From NCBI GenBank assembly GCA_030590275.1, contig JAUUYV010000110.1:1-6482 (forward strand): 6,482 bases of DNA, read 5' to 3'. Positions 1-6,482 of the stretch are shown one piece after another. The notes under the pieces were generated by a model that saw only the letters and a list, made by a program, of their open reading frames with translations, searched no databases and was not told where the DNA came from. The translations under genes were made by a program, and so were the position numbers. How positions within the stretch are numbered: the stretch's first letter is position 1; each line of letters opens with the position of its first letter. This DNA comes from Porticoccaceae bacterium (GTDB taxonomy: Bacteria; Pseudomonadota; Gammaproteobacteria; Pseudomonadales; Porticoccaceae).

Positions 1-221
1 TCGTTATAACTGGCAGATGCAGACAAGGTGGGCAACAGGCCAGCTCGCGACTGTGGCAAGGCTTCCTTACCCGCCTGATAACTGGCTTCAGCGGCTCGAA
101 GCAGGGGATCATTGGTAACAGCAAGTTGGTATATCTCTGCTAGAGTTTCTGCCCTTAATGATCCCACAGGCAAGGAAAGTGCGACAGCGCACGCAAAAAC
201 CCCGATCACCTTTTTGTACAT
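1..221 (-). CDS. tolC: TolC family outer membrane protein, N-terminal part (cut by window edge)
   Basis: This is the first 73 codons of an outer-membrane efflux channel; the rest lies beyond the left edge. TolC proteins form trimeric beta-barrel and alpha-helical tunnels that export drugs and proteins together with inner-membrane pumps. The start ATG is at 221-219, nine bases after a GAGGGG ribosome binding site (plus-strand 231-236). Residues 1-24 look like a Sec signal peptide: MYKK, then a hydrophobic core of about residues 5-18, with likely cleavage after LRA (residue 24). The mature start, ETLAEIYQLAVTNDP, followed by LRAAEASYQAG and LLPTLSASASYN, is the typical first helix and strand entry of TolC. 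Cys11 is preceded by VFA and lies too early for a convincing lipobox, so I do not call it a lipoprotein. Divergence from nudF matches the E. coli arrangement and supports tolC over other outer-membrane factors. Confidence 0.9.
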   Translation of the reverse strand, partial: MYKKVIGVFACAVALSLPVGSLRAETLAEIYQLAVTNDPLLRAAEASYQAGKEALPQSRAGLLPTLSASASYN

Positions 222-383
222 ACTACGAAGCCCCTCGGCAGTTTTTTTGAGGCCGATATAGTAGCAGATAGTTGTCTAAATTGGTTAAGGTAGCGTTTCA
301 CTATGGCTCTATTTAGAGCTTTACTGACTGTTCTGATATCGATGATTCTCAGCAGGTAATGGTTCGCAAGCATAGGCAGAAGT
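222..383. promoter_or_regulatory. Divergent tolC / nudF control region
   Basis: This 162-base gap must carry the tolC promoter and probably the one for the plus-strand cluster. For tolC, the minus strand has an extended -10-like element, TGC followed by TACTAT (plus-strand 258-266). It lies about 37 bases from the ATG, with no good -35 box. For nudF, a weak pair TTTAGA (312-317) and TGATAT (334-339) with 16-base spacing is the best I find. A perfect dyad, GCTCTA-TT-TAGAGC, lies at 306-319 and overlaps that candidate -35. It could be an operator, but no regulator family is recognised. The boxes are weak, so the region's role is much more certain than the individual elements. Confidence 0.5.
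306..319. repeat. 14-bp palindrome in the tolC-nudF intergenic region
   Basis: Two perfect 6-base arms, GCTCTA and TAGAGC, are separated by TT. The dyad sits 65 bases before the nudF start and 84 bases before the tolC start, so a dimeric repressor bound there could influence both directions. I do not recognise it as the site of a known regulator. Such a dyad can also occur by chance. Confidence 0.4.
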
Positions 384-1016
384 ATGAACGTGTTAGTCAA
401 TGAGCAAGCGTTTAAGGAAGAGACCGACGTAGACTTATTAGCAAGAGAAACCGTATACGACGGGTTTTTTACAATGGAAAAGCTAACGTTGCGACATCGC
501 TTGTACCGGGGTGAATGGAGCAAGCCAATCTCTCGTGAATTATTTATCCGCGGGCCCGCAGTTGGGGTTTTACTATATGACCCCAATCACCAGCTGGTAG
601 GTTTGATTGAGCAATTTCGCGTCGGCGCGCTGGGCCATCCAGAGAGCCCCTGGATATTGGAGATTGTCGCTGGCATGGTCGAAGATGGTGAAAGTACGGA
701 AAGTGTTGCCCGTCGGGAAACTCTGGAAGAAGCGGGTATCGAAGACCTGCAATTAGAGCCCATTTGTAATTATTTGGTCAGCCCCGGCGGTACGGACGAA
801 ACCATCAGTTTGTTCTGTGGGCTGACTAATCTTAAAAATTGTGGCGGCCATTACGGTATTGCCAAAGAAAGTGAGGATATACTGCTAAAGGTGATAAGCG
901 AGAGCGATGCTTTTGAAGCACTTCGAACCGGGCAGTGCAATAACGCAGCCACTATCATCTGTCTTCAATGGTTAATGTTAAATCGAGAACGAGTTCACAA
1001 AATATGGAAAAAGTAG
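384..1016 (+). CDS. nudF: ADP-ribose pyrophosphatase, Nudix hydrolase NudF
   Basis: This cytoplasmic Nudix enzyme hydrolyses ADP-ribose to AMP and ribose 5-phosphate, clearing a reactive sugar nucleotide. The 210-residue length fits the E. coli enzyme (about 209). The Nudix box is complete at residues 97-119: G97, then EDGE, then RETLEEAGI, with the metal-binding glutamates in place. The first hydrophobic position after RE is Thr instead of the usual hydrophobic residue. Downstream, SPGGTDE (133-139) and KESEDI (161-166), which carries the loop glutamates expected to act in catalysis, are typical of the ADP-ribose subfamily. The N-terminal ARETVYDGFF (20-29) and the C-terminal NNAATIICLQWL also match NudF. 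ATG 384 is the only normal start before an in-frame TAA at 357-359. The ribosome binding site (GGCAGAAG) is weak. It is the first plus-strand gene of the cluster, divergent from tolC. Confidence 0.96.
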   Translation: MNVLVNEQAFKEETDVDLLARETVYDGFFTMEKLTLRHRLYRGEWSKPISRELFIRGPAVGVLLYDPNHQLVGLIEQFRVGALGHPESPWILEIVAGMVEDGESTESVARRETLEEAGIEDLQLEPICNYLVSPGGTDETISLFCGLTNLKNCGGHYGIAKESEDILLKVISESDAFEALRTGQCNNAATIICLQWLMLNRERVHKIWKK

Positions 1017-1034
1017 CAATAAAACATGGTATAT

Positions 1035-1063
1035 CCGCCCTAATAATCGATGGGGACTGGCGG
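1035..1063 (+). promoter_or_regulatory. Inverted repeat spanning the yqiB ribosome binding site
   Basis: CCGCC at 1035-1039 is complementary to GGCGG at 1059-1063, enclosing a 19-base loop that contains the purine-rich TGGGGA (1051-1056), the likely ribosome binding site. The GTG start follows at 1066. If it forms in RNA, the hairpin could limit translation initiation. An alternative shorter stem pairs CCCTA (1038-1042) with TGGGG (1051-1055). Function is inferred only from position. Confidence 0.3.
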
Positions 1064-1065
1064 TT

Positions 1066-1506
1066 GTGAGAAGGGAGAGCTATAAAGTTAACTTAAAAGG
1101 GATGCTGGCAGACTGTGAAGCAAATTACGCACGGCTGCTGCGCTTATTCCCCGATATTTTGTCGTCCAGGGAACGCCGACTGGGTCTGGGCACGGGCGAC
1201 AACAAGATCGTCTTTTCGGTGCAGGAGCAAACCCCATACACGACACTAGTGGCAGTAAAAGAGGTAGAGAAATCGGGAATCATCAACCCACCCCTGGTGG
1301 TAGTGCGCCTCTATCACGACGCAAAACTTGCCGAAGTTACTGCGTGTCAGAACGTTAACTACGTCCGATCAAAATATGCTTACCCTAACAAGCAAATGGT
1401 TCAACCTGACGAAAAGCACCAGTGGAATCGCTTTCTCGGTGAATGGTTGGGCCACTGTCAGGCACATGGTTATGTGCTCGAAGAAGAGGATCAGTCTCTC
1501 TGTTAA
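1066..1506 (+). CDS. yqiB: YqiB family protein, DUF1249
   Basis: This is a conserved cytoplasmic protein with no established biochemical role that I know of. The 146-residue length is close to E. coli YqiB (about 140). The family signature is strong in the second half: VVRLYHDAKLAEV (residues 84-96), YPNKQM (about 106-111), then DEKHQWNRFLGEWL and CQAHG. The N-terminal segment YKVNLKGMLADCEANYARL aligns with the same stretch of E. coli YqiB. There is no signal peptide or membrane segment. The start is taken as GTG 1066, nine bases after TGGGGA; no in-frame ATG lies upstream. It begins 49 bases after nudF and ends 67 bases before cpdA, so the three are probably co-transcribed. The steady pairing with nudF and cpdA hints at nucleotide metabolism, but that is inference. 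Confidence 0.92.
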   Translation: MRRESYKVNLKGMLADCEANYARLLRLFPDILSSRERRLGLGTGDNKIVFSVQEQTPYTTLVAVKEVEKSGIINPPLVVVRLYHDAKLAEVTACQNVNYVRSKYAYPNKQMVQPDEKHQWNRFLGEWLGHCQAHGYVLEEEDQSLC

Positions 1507-1526
1507 CCCTCCACTTAACCCTTCAC
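1503..1526 (+). repeat. Tandem 12-bp duplication at the yqiB stop codon
   Basis: TTAACCCTCCAC (1503-1514) is followed directly by TTAACCCTTCAC (1515-1526), identical at 11 of 12 positions. The first copy contains the yqiB stop codon TAA (1504-1506). Because 12 is a multiple of three, the second copy places another TAA (1516-1518) in the same frame as a backup stop. It looks like a recent replication-slippage duplication. Confidence 0.7.
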
Positions 1527-1560
1527 TCTGTTTAGCTTATTTATTACACAATTTATCGCA

Positions 1561-1566
1561 GGGAGG
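1561..1566 (+). promoter_or_regulatory. Strong ribosome binding site deciding the cpdA GTG start
   Basis: GGGAGG lies seven bases before GTG 1574. An in-frame TAA at 1571-1573 directly precedes the GTG, so no longer form is possible. The combination fixes the non-ATG start of cpdA. Confidence 0.8.
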
Positions 1567-1573
1567 CCGGTAA

Positions 1574-2389
1574 GTGGAACAAAACCACCAGGATAATGCG
1601 CAAACAAAGACCTGGCGTCTGGTGCAGGTTACCGATCCCCACATAGGCCCTACCCGCGACTACCAGTTAGCGGGTATAGAAACTTACGAAAGTTTTCGTG
1701 TGATATTGGCAGAACTAGGTGGCCAGGATCCTCGCCCGGATATGATTTATGTAACTGGTGATATCGCTGCTGCAGGAGCCCCCGGTGCCTACAAACTGTT
1801 CACTCAGCAAATGCAATTCCTCGATCTACCCTACGGCTGGTTACCAGGCAACCATGACGAAGTTGCTTATATGCAGGAAGCTTTCTCCTCCGCTGCCTAT
1901 TGGCCGGTGTTGGAGATGGGTCCATGGCGGATTATTTGCCTCAATACGACCTTGCCCAATGCGGTCGGTGGTGAATTATCAGACAGTGAATTAACATTTT
2001 TAGAACGTGCACTCGATTCGGAACCAGATAGTCCAGTTATATTGTTCATGCATCACCCTCCGGTGCCCGTCGGCTGTGAATGGCTCGATAAGCAACGGAT
2101 AAGCAATGCCGATAAACTGGAAGCAATTGTACGAGCCAGTGGCAACGTAAAAGCAGCTTTTACCGGGCACGTGCATCAAGAGTTTGTGACTCAATGGGCG
2201 GGTTGCGAGTTACGCACCACGCCCTCGACATGTTTTCAGTTTTTAGCGGGTAGCCGACACTTCGCCATCAGTAAGCAGGCTCCAGGATACCGATGGATTG
2301 ACCTGCACTCTAATGGAGAGTTTGAGACCGGTATCGTATCCGTTAAGAACGCCAGACAAGCCGTCAACCACGAAGCGGTGGGATACTAA
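1574..2389 (+). CDS. cpdA: 3',5'-cyclic AMP phosphodiesterase CpdA (class III metallophosphoesterase)
   Basis: This cytoplasmic enzyme hydrolyses cAMP to 5'-AMP and so limits signalling through the cAMP receptor protein. The 271-residue length matches the E. coli enzyme (about 275). All metal-binding motifs of the calcineurin-like fold are present in order: D21-x-H23 (TDPHIG), G62-D63 (VTGDIAAAG), G92-N93-H94-D95, H160 in FMHHPP, and G198-H199-V200-H201. The C-terminal TTPSTCFQF segment is also typical of CpdA. Genomic position next to nudF-yqiB supports CpdA over other metallophosphoesterases such as YfcE- or Icc-like paralogues. Translation starts at GTG after a strong GGGAGG. The gene is followed by a 362-base gap that breaks the otherwise tight cluster. 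I see no CRP-like site near it that would suggest feedback by cAMP. Confidence 0.95.
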   Translation: MEQNHQDNAQTKTWRLVQVTDPHIGPTRDYQLAGIETYESFRVILAELGGQDPRPDMIYVTGDIAAAGAPGAYKLFTQQMQFLDLPYGWLPGNHDEVAYMQEAFSSAAYWPVLEMGPWRIICLNTTLPNAVGGELSDSELTFLERALDSEPDSPVILFMHHPPVPVGCEWLDKQRISNADKLEAIVRASGNVKAAFTGHVHQEFVTQWAGCELRTTPSTCFQFLAGSRHFAISKQAPGYRWIDLHSNGEFETGIVSVKNARQAVNHEAVGY

Positions 2390-2391
2390 GG

Positions 2392-2470
2392 CCCCCGAGA
2401 CCCTCTTACATCTTCGGTGTCTCTCTACTCCAGCTACTTCTCACCCAGGAATCTCACCCCAAAACCATTT
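2392..2470 (+). terminator. Possible Rho-dependent termination region after cpdA
   Basis: Immediately after the cpdA stop the plus strand becomes C-rich and G-poor: by hand count, 28 C and 6 G in positions 2401-2470, with many CT and TC steps and little stable secondary structure. This is the composition known for Rho utilisation sites. No intrinsic terminator hairpin with a T-run is present in the gap. Composition alone is suggestive, so the call is tentative. Confidence 0.33.
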
Positions 2471-2609
2471 CGACGAAGTATCGTCCCAGGCCCGCTCTGA
2501 GCCAGGAAGCTAAAACCGAGCCTGCCGGTAATTCGCGGCTATCAACAAAAGCCCTCTAATACTCATCTCTATCAAAGACCGCCCGCTATTAAATAAGTGG
2601 GGCAGTCTC

Positions 2610-2615
2610 TATAAT
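2610..2615 (+). promoter_or_regulatory. Consensus TATAAT -10 element upstream of yqiA
   Basis: A perfect TATAAT lies 136 bases before the yqiA ATG. At 17-base spacing the -35 position reads TATTAA (2587-2592), a poor match to TTGACA. If used, it would give a leader of about 130 bases. The -10 could also be a chance match in a moderately AT-rich stretch. Confidence 0.3.
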
Positions 2616-2665
2616 CCCGTCTGCTTGTTTTCTCTACACTGCTCAGGGGACGTGTTGTATCAGCT

Positions 2666-2674
2666 TGCCATAAT
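2666..2674 (+). promoter_or_regulatory. Extended -10 promoter candidate for yqiA
   Basis: TG-C-CATAAT fits the extended -10 form, with the -10 hexamer matching five of six positions. No -35 box of quality is seen, which extended -10 promoters can tolerate. Transcription would begin near 2681, about 70 bases before the yqiA ATG. It competes with the TATAAT at 2610 as the yqiA promoter. Confidence 0.3.
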
Positions 2675-2751
2675 TCCTTACCTCCGGCCCCACCGCATCA
2701 ATTGCTCCAGTGGCGACGGGAGTAACGATTGGTGCAAGGTTCGAGTAAAGA

Positions 2752-3351
2752 ATGTCTGATTCAAGGGGATCCGAATCGGGCAAAACTACGCTATGTTACA
2801 TCCACGGATTTAACAGCTCGCCGCAGTCTTACAAATCAGAGTTAGCTCGCCGCTGGTTGACAGAGCATCAAGCCGACACCGCGTTTGTGTGCCCCTTCCT
2901 CAGCCCCTTCCCCGATCAGGCCATGGCCCACTTACTACAGGAAATGAATGCGCTTGATGGCAGGGTGGGCTTTATTGGTAGTTCAATGGGCGGGTTCTAT
3001 GCCAACTACCTTGCGGAACGCTATGCTTGCAAAGCGGTGTTGGTGAACCCTGCCGTCAGGCCCTGGCTGGGTCGTGAGTACTTACTGGGAGAACAAACAA
3101 ATTACCATACCGATAAATCCTACATGATTGAACCGAAACATCTTGCTCAGCTGGAAGCTTTTGAGGTTTCCCGCATTACCCGCCCAGCCGATATCTGGGT
3201 CATGGTACAAACCGGTGATGAAGTTCTGGATTACCGCCAGGCTGTGGAAAAATACAAAGCTTGTCAGGTTCTTGTCGAGGCAGGCGGCGATCACAGTTTT
3301 ATCAATTTTGAACAACATTTGCCTGATATTGCCGCTTTCTTATTTGAGTGA
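2752..3351 (+). CDS. yqiA: YqiA family alpha/beta-hydrolase esterase
   Basis: This is a small cytoplasmic serine esterase. E. coli YqiA is reported to hydrolyse short-chain acyl esters, but its physiological substrate is not settled. The 199-residue length compares with about 193 in E. coli; the extra length is mostly a short polar N-terminus before the first strand. Motifs in order: the oxyanion-side IHGFNSSP (17-24), the nucleophile elbow G76-S-S78-M-G80, VNPAVRP (98-104), TGDEVLDYRQAV (154-165) with D156 as the likely acid, and GGDHSF (178-183) with H181 as the catalytic histidine. The start ATG 2752 is fixed by an in-frame TAA at 2746-2748. The ribosome binding site is poor (AAGG at 2736-2739 is too far; GAG at 2743-2745 is weak). 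It precedes parE, as in E. coli. Confidence 0.94.
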   Translation: MSDSRGSESGKTTLCYIHGFNSSPQSYKSELARRWLTEHQADTAFVCPFLSPFPDQAMAHLLQEMNALDGRVGFIGSSMGGFYANYLAERYACKAVLVNPAVRPWLGREYLLGEQTNYHTDKSYMIEPKHLAQLEAFEVSRITRPADIWVMVQTGDEVLDYRQAVEKYKACQVLVEAGGDHSFINFEQHLPDIAAFLFE

Positions 3352-3370
3352 TTATTCGACTAACTGGCCA

Positions 3371-3406
3371 CAGTGAAAACAGCACTGAAAACCGTACTAA
3401 AAACAT
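3371..3406 (+). repeat. Three degenerate 12-bp units with near-phased A-tracts upstream of parE
   Basis: The units at 3371-3382, 3383-3394 and 3395-3406 share the core A-x-T-x-AAAA-C. Units 1 and 2 agree at 10 of 12 positions, and units 2 and 3 at 8 of 12. Their A-tracts (3376-3379, 3388-3391, 3399-3403) recur every 11-12 bases, near one helical turn, so the DNA may be curved. Units 1 and 2 also form a short dyad, CAGTG (3371-3375) with CACTG (3383-3387). The array ends just before the candidate parE -35 box. Confidence 0.5.
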
Positions 3407-3407
3407 A

Positions 3408-5374
<1,967 letters not shown>

Positions 5375-5459
5375 ACCTTATCTTAAATCGACGGGAATGT
5401 TTTTCGCTACGTATCACAAAAAAATGTTCTACGAAATAAAGTGATTAGACACATAAAAC

Positions 5460-5464
5460 TAAGG
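5460..5464 (+). promoter_or_regulatory. Ribosome binding site of parC
   Basis: TAAGG lies six bases before ATG 5471 and supports that start. The rest of the 96-base parE-parC gap (5375-5470) is AT-rich, with a run of seven A (5417-5424 region), but shows no convincing promoter or terminator. Co-transcription with parE is therefore the simplest reading. Confidence 0.65.
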
Positions 5465-5470
5465 TAAATA

Positions 5471-6482
5471 ATGTCCGAACCTATCCCCCCTGACGATATT
5501 GCGGAGTCCGCTCCCCTCTCGCAATTTGCCGAGAAGGCCTATCTCGATTATTCGATGTACGTCATTCTCGACCGCGCCCTGCCCAATATTTGCGATGGCT
5601 TAAAGCCGGTTCAACGGCGCATTATTTATGCGATGAGCGAATTGAGTTTGCGCTCATCAGCCAAATACAAAAAATCGGCTCGCACAGTGGGCGATGTCAT
5701 TGGTAAATTCCATCCCCACGGAGATAGCGCCGCCTACGAGGCTATGGTGTTAATGGCTCAGCCTTTTTCCTACCGCTATCCCCTGGTAGACGGCCAGGGC
5801 AACTGGGGCTCTCCCGACGATCCAAAGTCTTTTGCCGCCATGCGCTACACCGAATCCCGTTTATCGCCCTTTGCCGATGCACTGCTGGGAGAGCTGGGTC
5901 AGGGTACTGTTGACTGGCAGGCAAACTTTGATGGCACCATGGATGAGCCAGTGGTGCTGCCCGCCCAGGCCCCACACATACTGCTTAACGGAATCACCGG
6001 TATCGCCGTGGGTATGGCCACGGATATTCCGCCCCACAATATGCGTGAGGTGATCAGCGCCTGTATTCGCTTGCTCGAATCGCCAAAAGCCACCGTAGAA
6101 GATTTGTGTGAGCACATCAAAGGGCCCGATTACCCCACCGAAGCCGAAATCATTTCTTCCCGTGAAGATATTCTCCAGGTTTATAAAACCGGTCGTGGTT
6201 CTATCCGTATGCGCGCCATATGGGAACGGGAAGACGGGGATATTGTCATTACCGCCCTACCCCACCAGGCCTCCCCCGCCAAGATTCTCGAACAAATCGC
6301 CGGGCAAATGCAGGCTAAAAAACTGCCCATGGTGGTGGATTTACGCGATGAGTCTGATCACGAAAACCCAACTCGCCTGGTGATTGTGCCCCGATCAAAC
6401 CGGGTCGACGCTGATGCCTTGATGAGTCATCTGTTTTCCAGTACCGACTTGCAGCGCAATTACCGGGTTAACCTCAATGTAA
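5471..6482 (+). CDS. parC: DNA topoisomerase IV subunit A (ParC), N-terminal part (cut by window edge)
   Basis: This is the DNA cleavage and rejoining subunit of topoisomerase IV, partner of ParE. The open frame runs from ATG 5471 to the right edge, 337 codons of an expected total near 750, so only the winged-helix and tower regions are present. Landmarks: [21 protein letters not shown] (23-43), the quinolone pocket [15 protein letters not shown] (78-92), the catalytic tyrosine Y126 preceded by R125 in [11 protein letters not shown], and [14 protein letters not shown] (177-190) with the DNA-intercalating I178. In the quinolone pocket, S86 and E90 correspond to E. coli S80 and E84 and are the susceptible-type residues. 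Features separating ParC from GyrA include [24 protein letters not shown] wording close to ParC, and the parE neighbour. In E. coli parC lies a few genes away from parE, so direct adjacency differs from that genome. Confidence 0.98.
   Translation, partial: MSEPIPPDDIAESAPLSQFAEKAYLDYSMYVILDRALPNICDGLKPVQRRIIYAMSELSLRSSAKYKKSARTVGDVIGKFHPHGDSAAYEAMVLMAQPFSYRYPLVDGQGNWGSPDDPKSFAAMRYTESRLSPFADALLGELGQGTVDWQANFDGTMDEPVVLPAQAPHILLNGITGIAVGMATDIPPHNMREVISACIRLLESPKATVEDLCEHIKGPDYPTEAEIISSREDILQVYKTGRGSIRMRAIWEREDGDIVITALPHQASPAKILEQIAGQMQAKKLPMVVDLRDESDHENPTRLVIVPRSNRVDADALMSHLFSSTDLQRNYRVNLNV

Larger units (their letters stand above)
2390..2751 (+). other. Long cpdA-yqiA intergenic region
   Basis: This 362-base stretch has no ORF that resembles a known protein. 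The first part (2401-2470) is rich in C and poor in G. The middle has weak dyads, such as CCCGCT/AGTGGG with an AT-rich loop (2583-2602, one G-T pair) and GCCG/CGGC (2524-2539). Neither has a following T-run, so no intrinsic terminator is seen. The right part holds two -10-like elements (2610-2615 and 2666-2674) and a possible 35-codon leader frame (2652-2759) overlapping the yqiA start. The simplest reading is the end of one transcription unit and the start of another. Confidence 0.5.

Noticed and set aside
185..198. Possible lipobox at Cys11 of the TolC signal peptide
   Set aside because: The preceding residues VFA fit a lipobox poorly and the cysteine falls in the middle of the hydrophobic core. 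Cleavage at LRA-ET fits better.
206..586. A 126-codon minus-strand open frame overlapping nudF and the tolC start
   Set aside because: It is antisense to the start of nudF and runs out of frame over the tolC signal peptide. The protein looks random and has no motif.
2439..2459. Direct repeat TCTCACCC, twice with a 13-base period
   Set aside because: Two 8-base copies in a C- and T-rich stretch are expected by chance. There are no further units, so no array or CRISPR-like structure.
2298..2513. A 71-codon plus-strand frame running from the end of cpdA into the gap
   Set aside because: It begins inside cpdA in another frame, lacks its own ribosome binding site, and its translation is composition-biased (Pro, Ser, Thr) as expected from the C-rich stretch.
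2767..2790. A SESGKTT stretch near the YqiA N-terminus resembling a nucleotide-binding Walker A loop
   Set aside because: Only three residues separate the glycine from GKT, instead of four, and there is no P-loop fold downstream. The protein is clearly an alpha/beta hydrolase.
5441..5453. A GTGA...CACA pair upstream of parC resembling a CRP site
   Set aside because: The half-sites are only five bases apart, where a CRP site needs seven between GTGA and CACA, and the right half lacks the TCACA context.

Overview
This window is a conserved gammaproteobacterial housekeeping cluster: tolC on the minus strand, divergent from nudF - yqiB - cpdA - yqiA - parE - parC on the plus strand. The first six genes have the same order and orientation as in Escherichia coli. 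Every plus-strand protein aligns readily from memory with its E. coli counterpart, most strikingly ParE (628 residues here, about 630 in E. coli). Base composition is roughly balanced by eye, there is no insertion sequence or phage gene, and parC follows parE almost directly. I infer a free-living gammaproteobacterium outside the Enterobacteriaceae, possibly from a marine group such as the Cellvibrionales. That placement is a guess and not shown by the sequence.

Layout. Positions 1-221 (minus) hold the signal peptide and N-terminus of an outer-membrane efflux channel of the TolC family, cut by the window edge. Positions 222-383 are the divergent control region, with a short perfect palindrome. 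Positions 384-1016 encode ADP-ribose pyrophosphatase (nudF), 1066-1506 a DUF1249 protein (yqiB), and 1574-2389 cAMP phosphodiesterase (cpdA). Positions 2390-2751 form an unusually long gap: a C-rich, G-poor stretch resembling a Rho loading site, followed by promoter-like -10 elements. Positions 2752-3351 encode the esterase YqiA. Positions 3352-3487 carry three degenerate 12-bp units with near-phased A-tracts and a promoter candidate for parE. Positions 3488-5374 encode topoisomerase IV subunit B. From 5471 to the right edge lies the N-terminal 337 codons of topoisomerase IV subunit A (parC).

How the genes work together. ParE and ParC form the heterotetrameric topoisomerase IV that decatenates daughter chromosomes, and their adjacency suits balanced expression. 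NudF and CpdA both release AMP from nucleotide compounds (ADP-ribose and cAMP). YqiB and YqiA are conserved companions whose physiological roles are poorly known. TolC faces away and is probably regulated separately.

No undescribed system is visible. The points worth a second look lie between the genes: the cpdA-yqiA gap, the repeats upstream of parE, an inverted repeat over the yqiB ribosome binding site, and a 12-bp tandem duplication that copies the yqiB stop codon.
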